Assembly: GCA_963788145.1 (NCBI GenBank)
Contig: CAWBFQ010000003.1
Span: 1,240,001-1,304,000, forward strand
Length of the DNA: 64,000 nucleotides
Source of the DNA: UTCFX2 sp963788145
GTDB lineage: Bacteria > Chloroflexota > Anaerolineae > Anaerolineales > UBA4823
Direction of reading: 5' to 3'
Positions 45,843 through 55,481 of the stretch are shown here, in pieces; position 1 is the stretch's first letter; every line of letters starts with the position of its first letter. The position numbers were made by a program, and so were the translations under genes. The notes beneath the pieces are model-generated. The model worked only from the letters and a program-made list of their open reading frames with translations. It was not told the DNA's origin and did not search any database.

Positions 45843-48643
45843 ATGAGAAGATTCGGAATTGCCTCCAAACTGACCTTGATTTTTGTCTTATTTTCCGGGG
45901 CGGTGCTGGTCGGATTGGGCATCCCGGCCTACAATAACGCCAGCGAGGCGCTGAGAACCGCGACTTACTCCGAGCTGCTTTCCACCGCCCTGGAGAAACA
46001 ATCCGCTCTGGATACCTGGGTTGCAGATCGGCGACACAGCCTCCAAGACATTGCCAACCAGGTTCATTTGCGGGAGACAATCCTGGCGCTCATCGCTGCC
46101 GCTCCCGGCGACCCCGACGCCGCAGCCACCCATGATGACCTGATGACAAATCTTGAAAACTGGGCCGGGGAAGGGCACCGCTTCCTTTCGTTGGAGGTGA
46201 TCGAGGCATCCAGCGGGCGCGTGATTGCAGCCATGAATCCTGCTGATGAGGGCAAATTCAGGGAAGATCGGCCCTATTTTATCAAAGGGCTGCAGGCTCC
46301 TCATGTCGAAAATCCCTATTACGATCTGGCGAGCCAGAGCGTGATCATGACGGCAGCCGCGCCGATCCTCTCGCCTGATGGACGGGTGATTGCGGTCCTG
46401 GCTGGGCCGTTGAACCTGGATGAAATGAATGCGATCATCCAGCGCCGCAGCGGTTTGCATCAAACGGATGACGCTTACCTGGTGAACAGCTCGCACTTGT
46501 TTGTGACCCAACCGCGCCTGAGCACGGATCCGGCAGTGCTGCAGCGTGGGCTTCACACGGAGGCTGTCAGCCGCTGCCTGTCCCATTTCAGCGGCGTGGT
46601 CTCGGGTACGGATTATCGTGATATCCCGGTCTACACTATTTACCGCTGGCTGCCCGACCGCCAACTCTGCCTGATCGTTGAAATCGATCAGTCAGAATCA
46701 CTGGCGCCGGCGCGGGCGCTGGCTTCCACGATGGTCTGGATCGGCGGTTTGGTATTCCTGATCGGCGCGATTGTGGCGTTTATCCTGTCGCTCAATATTG
46801 TGCGCCCGGTGCGCCAGCTTGTGCAAGGCGCGCAGCAGGTGGGCCAGGGCAACCTGGATACCCGCATCGAGGTCAAATCTGGGGATGAGCTCGGCAAGCT
46901 GGGTACTGCCTTCAATGAGATGGCAGCCAGCCTGCGCCGGTCGCTCGACGAGACGCTGCGCGGGCAGCGCATGCTCTTCGCCCTGAGCCAGGCCGCCCAA
47001 GCGGTGCAGCGGGCGAATACACCTGATGAGATCTATAACGCTGTCGGTAAAGCGGTGAATGGACTGGGTTATCAGGCGGCAATTTTCGCTGTCGATGAGG
47101 ATCGCGAGCATCTCGCCCTCGTCCACTATGCGATCGACTCGCGCCTCGCGGGCGCGGGCGATAAAATGGAAGAGCTATCGGCGCAGGGTGTTCAGTTCGA
47201 GCTTAAACCCGGCAGTCTCCAACATCAAGTCATCACCCAGGGGCAGCCGCGCTTCTTTGAATACGCCGAGCAAGCGATTGTTGATTCGCTGCCAGACGAC
47301 CTGCAGCCCTTGGTTGAGAGCCTCGCCGCCCTGGGCGTTTTGGGACAAATCATCTACGCTCCGCTGAGGTCCGAAGACGGAACGGTTGGATTGCTTGAAG
47401 TGGTCGGCAAGGGTTTGACGGAAGCGGATGTACCTGCGATTGCCACGTTCGCCAACCAGACCGCGATTGCATTGGAAAACGCCCGGCTGTACGAAGAGGC
47501 GCGCGCCTGGGCTGCAGAGCTTGAACAAAAGGTGGAACAGCGCACAGCCGAGTTAAGCGCAAGCGAAGAACGCTACCGCATCCTCTCGGATACCTCCCCT
47601 GATATGATCTTCGTGATTGACCGGGAAGACCGGGTGCAATATGTCAACCGCCTGGCTGCCGCACAGTTTGGTAAAACACCCGAGCAGGTGATCGGAAATG
47701 CGCGCACCGAACTTTTCCCGCCCGAGTTCTCCGAGAAACAGACGCTTAGTTTGCAGCAGGTCTTGAAAACCGGCGACCCGCTTTCGTCAGAAAGCGCCAT
47801 CGCCTTCCCAGGCGGACAACTCTGGCTGGATACGAATTTAGTCCCGCTGCGGAATAAAACGGGCGAGGTCAGCAGCGTGATGGGCGTCTCTCGGGATATA
47901 AGCATGCGCAAAATAGCCGAAGAACGCCTGCAGAAGACCCTGGATGACCTGGCTCGTTCCAACTCCGAACTGGAGCGCTTCGCCTATGTCGCTTCGCACG
48001 ACTTGCAGGAACCGCTGCGGATGGTGACCAGCTACCTGCAATTGCTCGAACGGCGCTACAAGGACAAATTTGACGGCGACGCGCTGGATTTCATCAACTA
48101 TGCCGTGGACGGCGCCAACCGGATGAAGACACTGATCGGCGATTTGCTGTCTTATTCACGCGTGGGCACGCGCGGCAAAGAATCTCACCCTGACCGATTG
48201 TGAAAGAGTGGTCGCAAATGCGCTTGCCAACCTGCAAATCGCAATCGAGGAAAATCAGGCGATCGTGACCCACGATTCCCTGCCGCAGGTGATGGCGGAT
48301 GATACCCAGATCGAGTCGCTTTTCCAAAACCTGATCGGCAATGCGATCAAGTTCCACGGCAAAGAAAGGCCGAAAATCCATATCGGCGTCGAGCAGAAAG
48401 ACATGGAGTGGGTCTTCTCGGTCAGCGACAACGGCATCGGGATCGACCCGCAGTATTTCGAGCGCATCTTCATCATCTTCCAACGCCTGCACAACCGGGA
48501 GGAATATCCCCGGCACGGGCATCGGCCTGGCGATCAGCAAACGGATCGTCGAGCGGCATGGCGGGCGCATGTGGATTGAATCCCAACCTGGGCAGGGATC
48601 CACTTTCTTCTTTACATTACCCAGGATAGGAGCATCACTATGA
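45843..48643 (+). CDS. Cache/HAMP/GAF/PAS histidine kinase, module B (frameshifted)
   Basis: Order: helix 1, Cache-like ectodomain (about 35-290; the segment RRSGLHQTDDAYLVNSS is shared with module A), helix 2, HAMP (about 325-375), GAF (about 390-560), PAS (about 580-690, YRILSDTSPDMIFVIDRED), HisKA (FAYVASHDLQEPLRMVTSYLQLL) and HATPase (QNLIGNAIKFHGK, DNGIGID, GTGIGLAISKRIVERHGGRMW). Frame breaks are near 48185 and 48510. The reconstructed stop at 48641-48643 overlaps the next ATG. It is the paralogue of the module A kinase with a GAF domain in place of one PAS. Confidence 0.88.
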
Positions 48644-49104
48644 CTGGACGAAAAGGCACGAAACCTGTTGAAATCCTGCTGGTGGAGGATAATCTCGGCG
48701 ATGTACGCCTGACGCGCGAAGCCCTCAAAGAAGGCAAGGTGCTCAACACGATGTACGTTGCCGGAGATGGGCTAGAAGCTCTGGATTTTCTTCGGCGAGA
48801 AGGCAAGTTTCCCGATGCGCCGTTTCCAGATATCATCCTGCTCGATCTCAACATGCCAAGAATGGATGGGCGCGAATTGCTGGCAGTGATTAAAGGCGAT
48901 CCCAACCTGCGGCGCATACCGGTGGTCATCCTGACCACCTCCAAAGCCGAAGAAGACATTATCAAAACTTACGACCTGCATGCCAATTGTTTCATCACCA
49001 AACCGGTGGATTTGGAGCAATTCATTGAAGTGGTCAAGTCTGTGGAGGATTTTTGGTTTACAATCGTTAAACTGCCCCCAAATGGAGCAAAGCGAAATGC
49101 CTGA
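48640..49104 (+). CDS. Stand-alone CheY-like receiver protein 1, module B
   Basis: 154 residues: ILLVEDNLGDVRLTREALKEGKVLN, Asp in IILLDLNMPRMDG, VILTTSKAEED and FITKPVDLEQF, with a short C-terminal extension VEDFWFTIVKLPPNG. It is an orthologue-like match of the module A receiver (26989), whose frame is broken. It has no output domain. It is coupled to the kinase upstream and overlaps the next receiver. Confidence 0.93.
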   Translation: MTGRKGTKPVEILLVEDNLGDVRLTREALKEGKVLNTMYVAGDGLEALDFLRREGKFPDAPFPDIILLDLNMPRMDGRELLAVIKGDPNLRRIPVVILTTSKAEEDIIKTYDLHANCFITKPVDLEQFIEVVKSVEDFWFTIVKLPPNGAKRNA

Positions 49105-49585
49105 CCAAATTGCGATCTTGCTTGTGGATGATAATCCCACCGATGTACGCCTGACCCAGGAAGCGTTTATCGATGGTAGAGTGACGAACAATCTCTTTGT
49201 GGTCAGCGATGGGGTAGAAGCAATGGCATTCTTACACAAAGAAGAGCGCTACGCAACCGCTCCGCGGCCTGAATTAATCCTGCTGGACTGGAACCTGCCG
49301 CGTAAAACCGGGTACGAAGTGCTGGTCGAGATCAAATCCGACCCTGCCCTGACGAGCATTCCGGTAATCATCCTGACTACATCTGAGGCTGATGAGGACA
49401 TCCGGGCAGCCTATGATGCGCATGCCAACGGCTATATCGTCAAGCCGGTGGATACGGAACAATTCTTCGCTACCATTAGAAATATCCGAGAGTTTTGGAT
49501 GTCGATCGTGGCGCTGCCGCCCAAACCATCCAGGCGGAAGAGCGCCAGCTCAAAGGCGGAGGGTGATGAACCTATCCGAAAGTGA
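49097..49585 (+). CDS. Stand-alone CheY-like receiver protein 2, module B
   Basis: About 162 residues from ATG 49097, overlapping the previous stop by 8 bp. Receiver features are LLVDDNPTDVRLTQEAF, Asp in LILLDWNLPRKTG, IILTTSEADED and YIVKPVDTEQF. A basic tail follows, and its last residues (DEPIRK) are encoded by the AACCTATCCGAAA segment that precedes a repeat. The original C-terminus may therefore have been replaced by repeat-flanking DNA. It probably arose by duplication of receiver 1. Confidence 0.9.
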   Translation: MPDQIAILLVDDNPTDVRLTQEAFIDGRVTNNLFVVSDGVEAMAFLHKEERYATAPRPELILLDWNLPRKTGYEVLVEIKSDPALTSIPVIILTTSEADEDIRAAYDAHANGYIVKPVDTEQFFATIRNIREFWMSIVALPPKPSRRKSASSKAEGDEPIRK

Positions 49586-49588
49586 ATC

Positions 49589-49752
49589 ATGTCATTGCGA
49601 GCAGGGTGCTCTTCGACGAAGCAATCGCAAGAAAACTCGGGGCGCCCAAGATGAGCGGATTGCTTCGCCGCAAAGGACAAAATCGGCGGCTCGCAACGAC
49701 ATCCAATTCATGTCATTGCGAGGAGGGTGCTCTTCCCGACGAAGCAATCGCA
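49589..49752. repeat. Palindromic repeat: one full diverged copy plus a left half
   Basis: A full copy lies at 49589-49702 (114 bp, shortened CTCTTCGACGAAG and CGCCGCAAAGG), and a left half begins at 49710 and fades at about 49752. The copy has GCAACGACAT at its right end. AACCTATCCGAAA (49570-49582) precedes it, as at 9963. The cluster separates the receivers from the HD-GYP gene. Confidence 0.9.
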
Positions 49753-49788
49753 TGAAAACTCAGGTAATATCTGCTTGATGGTTGAAAT

Positions 49789-52185
49789 ATGAATAAGACA
49801 ACGATCCACATCCTATTATTTGAAGACAATCCCGGCGATGCGCGCTTACTCCGGGAATTCTTACGTGAAGATCACACCACCGAATTCGAACTGGATCATG
49901 TCGATCGGCTGGAAAGCGGTCTTGCATATTTGGGAGAGAAAAAGCCGGATATTATTCTGCTGGATTTGGGTTACCCGATAGCCAGGGGCTGGAAACATTC
50001 ACGCATGTATGCGCCCTGGCGCCGCAGGCGCCGATTGTTGTCCTGACCGGGCTGAATGACGCCGAACAGGCGGTTGAGGCGGTGCGGAATGGGGCGCAGG
50101 ATTATCTGGTCAAAGGAGAGGTCAGCGGTGGTTTGCTATCGCGTTCGATCCGATATGCGATCGAGCGCAAGCAGGCGGAGGAGGCGCTGATTGCCTCCGA
50201 AGCTGAACTGCGCGCCTTGTTCGCCGGGATGATGGATGCGGTGATCGTCTATGATGCAGACGGTCGCTATGTCAAGATCGCCCCGACCAACCCTGGACAA
50301 CCTCTACCTTCCAGCGGATACTATGCTGGGCAAAACTGTGCATGATCTCCTGCCCAAAGAGCAGGCTGACTATTTTGTATCCATCATCCACAAGACCCTG
50401 GAGAGTGGATCAACGATCAACTGCGAGTATGCGCTGGAGATCAACGGCAAGCAGGTCTGGTTCAGCGCCACCAGTACGCGGCTCTCAGAAACAACGGTGA
50501 TGTGGGTGGCGCACGACATCACCTCCCCGCAAGCAGGCTGAAGAAGAAATCCGCCAGCGTTTGAGCGATTTGGAAGTGGTCTACACCAGCGGTCTGGCTA
50601 TAGGTCAATTGGCTCAGCCGCAAGAAATTGGGAGGAAGATCATAGACATTCTAACCGAGAGGTTAGAATGGCGCCACGCCGTCATCCGCCTGTACCACCC
50701 GGAGAGCGAAACGCTCGAACTGCTGGCTTTCAACGAGCAAGGTTTGACAAGTGAGATGGAAAGACTCGCCGCTGCCGAACACTTCAGAACCACGCATCAC
50801 AAAACCGGGGCAGGGTTTGGCCGGCTGGGTCATCCAGCACGGCCAGTCGGTCTATTGCGGCGATGTGTCCAAAGACAAGCGTTATGTCGAAACCCGGCCG
50901 GGGATTCGTTCGGGCATGTATGTGGCGCTGAAAGTTGGCCAGCGCATCATCGGCTGCCTGAGCGTGGAGAGCGAAAAGTACAACGCCTTCAGCGAAACAG
51001 ACGAATGGCTGATCACCACCCTGGCAACCCAGGCAGCCAGCGCCCTCGAGAATGCGCGCCTGTTCGAAGAGACCTCGCGCCGGCTGCGACGCGTACAGGC
51101 ATTTGCGCGCGATCGACACCACCATCAGCAGCAGCCTGGATTTACGCATCACTTTCAACGTTTTGCTCGATCAAGTCTTACTGCATCTGGGCGTGGACGC
51201 CGCAGATGTCCTGCGGCTCAATCCTATCTCGCACACGCTGGAATATGTAGCCGGACGCGGTTTCCGCACCGACGCGATGGTACACACCAGCCTGCGATTG
51301 GGGGAGGGTTATGCAGGCAAAGCCGGTCTGGAACGAAAGATCATCCGCGTTACCGGGATGCAAGCCAAAAAGACAGGTCTTCTCCGTGCTCCGAATTTTG
51401 GCGCGGAAGGATTTGAAACCTGCTATTGTGTGCCGCTGATCTCAAAATACCAACTCCAGGGTGTGCTGGAGGTTTTCCATCGTTACCCACTGGTGGAGGA
51501 TGAAGAATGGCTCGATTTCCTGCAGACGCTGGCAGGACAGGCGGCGATTGCGATTGAGAATATTACCCTGTTCGAGGATTTACAGCACTCGAATCTGGAA
51601 CAATCGCTGGCTTATGAAGCCACGATCGAGGGCTGGTCGCGCGCCCTGGACTTGCGCGATAAGGAGACCGAGGGTCACACCCAGCGTGTGACCGATCTAA
51701 CCTTGCATCTGGCACGCGCCCTGGGCGTGAGGGAAGACCAGGTCGTTCATATTCGCCGCGGCGCGCTGCTGCACGACATCGGCAAGATGGGTGTGCCCGA
51801 CCAAATTCTGTTCAAGCCGGGTCCGCTTGACGATAAAGAATGGGAAATCATGCGCAGGCATCCGCAGTATGCCTATGATATGCTCTCTCCAATTACGTAC
51901 CTGCACCCGGCTTTGGAAATTCCATATAGCCACCACGAGAAATGGGATGGCAGCGGCTACCCACAGGGTTTGAAAGGCAAACATATCCCGCTGGCGGCGC
52001 GCATCTTTGCGGTCATCGATGTCTATGACGCCCTGCGCTCCGACCGTCCCTACCGGAATGCCTGGCCCGAAGAAAAAGTGCTGGAGCATTTGAAAGCCGG
52101 CAGCGGCAATCACTTTGATCCGCAGGTGCTGGAGATGTTTTTAAAGATGATAGAGATGGAACATATCACTCAGCCGCGGCAATGA
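49789..52185 (+). CDS. REC-PAS-GAF-GAF-HD-GYP c-di-GMP phosphodiesterase, module B (frameshifted)
   Basis: Reconstruction gives about 795 residues. The receiver is FEDNPGDARLLREFL with Asp in IILLDLG, then VVLTGLND and YLVKGEV. PAS (about 140-250), a first GAF (about 265-420, AGLAGWVIQHGQSVYCGDVSKDKRYVE) and a second GAF (about 430-590) follow. HD-GYP shows HDIGKMGVPD, HHEKWDGSGYP and the C-terminal YRNAWPEEKVLEHLKAGSGNHFDP. It hydrolyses c-di-GMP. Frame breaks lie near 49970, 50285, 50530, 50810 and 51100; the HD-GYP part is intact. It is the functional opposite of the GGDEF protein in module A. Confidence 0.86.
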
Positions 52186-52257
52186 ATCGCAGATCACGGG
52201 CGCTCGAAGGGCGCGGCGCTCGCAAGCGATATACCTGCGGATAGATGGATGTAAAAC

Positions 52258-53115
52258 CTATTTGCCTGGATTCTGCAAAATGCTGAATGGGGGCAGTTGC
52301 GCCGCAATCTCCGTAATCGAAACCGTTACGCTGGGATGGAGTTGAACCAATGAGCCAGGGAATGAGGGTGTGATCGGGCCGAACAACCCCCGGCGCAGCA
52401 CACCGGCATGCCATGAGCGCATGAAGGTCAAGTGCATATGTTCGGCGGAGAGCAGTTCTTTCATCCCAAGCGTTGCCGCTTTGGGCGGGATGATCTCCAG
52501 ATTGCCGGCTGTGCCGCCGATTGCCATTTGAACCACATCCCCTTCGCGTGGCTGGACGATCCGCACGGTTGTGTTTCTGAATGTCTCAAGATCAGTCTCT
52601 TCAAGCGGCGGGCTATTGAAGGCAAAATGTCCGTTGATCCCAAATCCGCCATAGCAAACATCGATTGGGGCGTATTGATCCAGTTTTTGGAGTACCAGAT
52701 CGAGATTGGCGGGGTCGGGCAGGATCAATTGATCGGGCGGCAGCCTGTTTTTGAAATCAAGTAAATCCAGCAAATTGCGTTGATAAAAAGCCCGAAAGCT
52801 GAGTGGGTGTTCAATAGATATCGCGGTTTCATCGGCGTTGGCATATTCATCCATCGAGAAAACCACCAGGGACTCGCAGCTGACATCTTCTCGATTGCAC
52901 AACTCCGCAAAAGGGCGAAAGTCCAGCGGGCCAACCGGGAGGATCACCTTGGTCATTTCTCCACTGGCTGAGTTGGTTTTAATCAGATCGACCAATTCTC
53001 GGGCGATCAAATTACAAAGATCCGCATGCGTCTTGAGCAGATTGAATCCAAATCGGCTGTGTCGAGAGAATTCTTCGGGACGAATCGCGTAATAATCGTT
53101 CACAATTGCCTCCAA
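52258..53115 (-). CDS. NagB-like sugar-phosphate isomerase/deaminase 1, altered active site
   Basis: 285 residues of the glucosamine-6-phosphate deaminase/6-phosphogluconolactonase fold. The base Asp motif FSMDEYANAD is present and the ring-opening His is in GINGHFAFNSPP. In E. coli NagB this loop is DGHIAFNEP; here Asp is Asn and Glu is Ser. The C-terminal AATLGMKELLSAEH replaces the usual lid and allosteric region. The changes suggest a substrate other than glucosamine 6-phosphate, or a non-deaminating isomerase. It is the second gene after its DeoR regulator (71 bp). Confidence 0.8.
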   Translation of the reverse strand: MEAIVNDYYAIRPEEFSRHSRFGFNLLKTHADLCNLIARELVDLIKTNSASGEMTKVILPVGPLDFRPFAELCNREDVSCESLVVFSMDEYANADETAISIEHPLSFRAFYQRNLLDLLDFKNRLPPDQLILPDPANLDLVLQKLDQYAPIDVCYGGFGINGHFAFNSPPLEETDLETFRNTTVRIVQPREGDVVQMAIGGTAGNLEIIPPKAATLGMKELLSAEHMHLTFMRSWHAGVLRRGLFGPITPSFPGSLVQLHPSVTVSITEIAAQLPPFSILQNPGK

Positions 53116-53186
53116 CTCCTGTATGGTATCTCAGGGCGCATCAACCATTGGGCGGCTCTCCTGGACCCTGAGAGTGATCGGCGGTG

Positions 53187-53951
53187 TTATATCAAAGAAG
53201 CGACGATTGTTTCAATGCCCGCTTGCTGAAATTCTGCCAGGACGCTCTGTGATACAAGCTCGGTTGTGATCACGGTTTGGAATTCCTCCATCGAGGCAAC
53301 CTGAGCAAAGCTGGTGATTTTAAATTTACGGCTGTCTGCCAGCACGATGTTCTTGGCGGCATGAGCCATAATGTCGCGTGAAGCGGTCGCCTCAGCTTCG
53401 TCGTGAGCCGTCACACCGTATCCAAGCGAAAGACCATCCGTCCCCAAGAAGAATTTCTGGATGTGAACACCATCCAGGCTGGGACCCAGGCTTTTGCCGG
53501 TCAATTCGAATGATCCTGAATTCAGGCGTCCACCGGTCAAGCGCACCTGAATACTTGGAAGGCAAACCAATTCGACCGCAATACTGACTGCATTGGTGAC
53601 AACCGTAATATCTTCCTTCATGCGCAGCAAATAAGCCAGATAAGTGCAAATTTCACCACCGCTAAGACCGATCACATCGCCTGGATGGATCAATTCAGCG
53701 GCTCGCAGCGCAATGCTGCGAACTTCGCGGGCGTCGATGGTAAGCCGGTTGACACACAAGTTTTTATAATTGATCACAGTCGCCAGGGTCACGCCGCCGT
53801 GGGTCCGTTCGATGAAACGATGATCTCCAACAGAGACCAGGTCACGCCGGACTGTTGAGGGCGAGATCCCCAATAAATCGCTGAGTTCCTGAACGGACAG
53901 CTCCCCATACTTGTGAACCAGTTCGATGATTTGGTCGTCTCTTTTACTCAT
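53187..53951 (-). CDS. DeoR-family regulator 1
   Basis: 254 residues. The DeoR helix-turn-helix (KRDDQIIELVHKYGELSVQELSDLLGISPSTVRRDLVSV) is followed by the sugar-phosphate sensor domain (VIGLSGGEICTYLA, TVVTNAVSIAVEL, LTGGRLNSGSFELTGKS, FLGTDGLSLGYGVTAHDEAEA, VLADSRKF). These proteins release DNA on binding a phosphorylated sugar. It is divergent from the DegT gene and shares operator-like motifs with the region beside DeoR 2, its paralogue at 60570. Confidence 0.92.
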   Translation of the reverse strand: MSKRDDQIIELVHKYGELSVQELSDLLGISPSTVRRDLVSVGDHRFIERTHGGVTLATVINYKNLCVNRLTIDAREVRSIALRAAELIHPGDVIGLSGGEICTYLAYLLRMKEDITVVTNAVSIAVELVCLPSIQVRLTGGRLNSGSFELTGKSLGPSLDGVHIQKFFLGTDGLSLGYGVTAHDEAEATASRDIMAHAAKNIVLADSRKFKITSFAQVASMEEFQTVITTELVSQSVLAEFQQAGIETIVASLI

Positions 53952-54018
53952 TGCATTTTCCCAGGGAATGGAATACCCGATTTATTGAAATAGGAGCGGA
54001 TGGTTCATGCTCTTTCTT

Positions 54019-54046
54019 ATCATATCACATGCGTGAATCCTGTCAA
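54019..54046 (-). promoter_or_regulatory. Promoter for DeoR 1 / NagB-like 1
   Basis: On the minus strand TTGACA (54041-54046), 16 bp, TATGAT (54019-54024). The leader to the ATG at 53951 is about 60 nt. It is back to back with the plus-strand DegT promoter across a 297-bp AT-rich gap. Confidence 0.65.
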
Positions 54047-54084
54047 GAATTTTGAAAGCCAATTAACCAAAATAACGATTATTC

Positions 54085-54117
54085 TTCAGTCAATATTATT
54101 ATATTAATGCGCAATTA
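54085..54117. promoter_or_regulatory. Candidate DeoR operator motifs
   Basis: TTCAGTCAATATTAT (54085-54099) and TAATGCGCAATTA (54105-54117) lie between the divergent promoters. Both recur upstream of the Gfo/Idh gene (62741-62778) in the reverse order. TGCGCA is the palindromic core. The pairing with two DeoR paralogues suggests operator sites. Confidence 0.45.
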
Positions 54118-54142
54118 CACGCGAATAATTCTCTAATTACTC

Positions 54143-54171
54143 TTGACATTTGATCAATTTCTATATAATAT
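54143..54171 (+). promoter_or_regulatory. Promoter for the DegT aminotransferase gene
   Basis: TTGACA (54143-54148) followed by TATAAT at 54164-54169 (15-bp spacer) or TAATAT at 54166-54171 (17-bp spacer). It lies 78 bp before the ATG at 54249 and directly after the candidate operator motifs. Confidence 0.7.
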
Positions 54172-54248
54172 CAATCTTGAATGTCATCCAGCGATGTGCA
54201 TGGATCAGCCGAGCATCTTTTCAAAAAAACAACTACTGAGATCACCTG

Positions 54249-55472
54249 ATGGCAAAGCTTGCAGTACTCAAGGGTACACCCGTTCGATCCAAACCCTTCC
54301 CGCATTGGCCTATCGCAGATGAGGCGGACGAAAAAGCCCTTCGGCAAGTTCTGCACAGCGGCAGTTGGGGACGTCACCAGGGCCATCTGACAGAGGCATT
54401 CGAACAGCGTTTTGCCAGCTATCAAGGGGCGCGTTTTGGGATAGGGGTTGTCAATGGCTCAGTCGCGATCCGCCTGGCGCTGCAGGCAGCCGGAATACGA
54501 CCCGGCGATGAAGTGATCATCCCGGCGTATACATTCTTCGCCACAGCCAGCTCGGTGGTGGAGGTCAACGCGGTTCCTATTTTTGCGGACATCAGCCCAG
54601 AAACCTATTGCCTCGATCCGGCGGCGATCGAAGCCGCCATCAGCGCGCGCACGCGCGCAATCATCCCCGTCCATTTTGCGGGCCAGGCCGCCGCGATGAA
54701 TGAGATTTTAGCGCTCGCCGATCGTTATGGACTGGTCGTCATTGAAGATGCAGCGCACGCGCACGGGGCCGAATACCGCGGCAAGCGGCTGGGTTCTTTG
54801 GGGGAATTAGGGACATTCTCGTTCCAGGCATCCAAGACTCTCACCAGCGGTGAAGGCGGCATCATCCTGACATCCGATGAAAACTACGAACGCATTTGCC
54901 GCTCGCTGCAAACCTGCGGACGATTTCCAGAAAGCGCCTGGTATGAACATCATTTAATGGGGGGCAACTACCGCATGAACGAATTTCAGGCTGCCCTGCT
55001 GTCTGCGCAATTCGAGCGGCTGGAGGAACAAGTGCAGCGCCGCGAAGCGAACGGCTTGCGCTTGAATCGAGAACTGGCCAAAACAGGCGCCGTTCGACCG
55101 ATGGGGCGCGGGTATGGGGAGACCCGCCATGGTTATTCCCTGTATCTTTTCCGATATAACCCCGCTGCCTTTGATGGGCTTTCACGCCAGAAATTCTTAC
55201 AGGCGCTGAACGCCGAAGGCATCCCTTGTTCTGCGGGCTATGACCGGCCTTTATACCGCCAGCCGGTTTTCGTGAGCCGTGATTTTGGACCCTTCACATC
55301 CAGCGTTGGTCAATATCCGGACTACGCCCAGGTTTCCTGCCCGGTGAGCGAACAAGCCTGCCAGGAAGCCTGCTGGTTAAGTCATTCTCTTTTGCTGGGC
55401 GCTGAAAGCGATATTGACGATATCCTCGCAGCGGTGGAAAAAATCTACACTCAGCATACCGACTTACTCTAA
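54249..55472 (+). CDS. DegT/DnrJ/EryC1/StrS-family PLP aminotransferase
   Basis: 407 residues, fold-type I. Conserved features are GGSWGRHQGHLTEAFEQRFASYQGARFGIGVVNGSVAIRLAL in near form, VIIPAYTFFATASSV, VIEDAAHAHGAEYRGK (Asp binding PLP nitrogen), SFQASKTLTSGEGG (Schiff-base Lys) and MGGNYRMNEFQAAL. The family transaminates keto groups of sugars or cyclitols, usually with Glu or Gln. In a catabolic region with Gfo/Idh and NagB-like genes, an amino-sugar or aminocyclitol pathway is a reasonable inference. It is alone on the plus strand with its own promoter. Confidence 0.92.
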   Translation: MAKLAVLKGTPVRSKPFPHWPIADEADEKALRQVLHSGSWGRHQGHLTEAFEQRFASYQGARFGIGVVNGSVAIRLALQAAGIRPGDEVIIPAYTFFATASSVVEVNAVPIFADISPETYCLDPAAIEAAISARTRAIIPVHFAGQAAAMNEILALADRYGLVVIEDAAHAHGAEYRGKRLGSLGELGTFSFQASKTLTSGEGGIILTSDENYERICRSLQTCGRFPESAWYEHHLMGGNYRMNEFQAALLSAQFERLEEQVQRREANGLRLNRELAKTGAVRPMGRGYGETRHGYSLYLFRYNPAAFDGLSRQKFLQALNAEGIPCSAGYDRPLYRQPVFVSRDFGPFTSSVGQYPDYAQVSCPVSEQACQEACWLSHSLLLGAESDIDDILAAVEKIYTQHTDLL

Positions 55473-55481
55473 TACGGGAGG

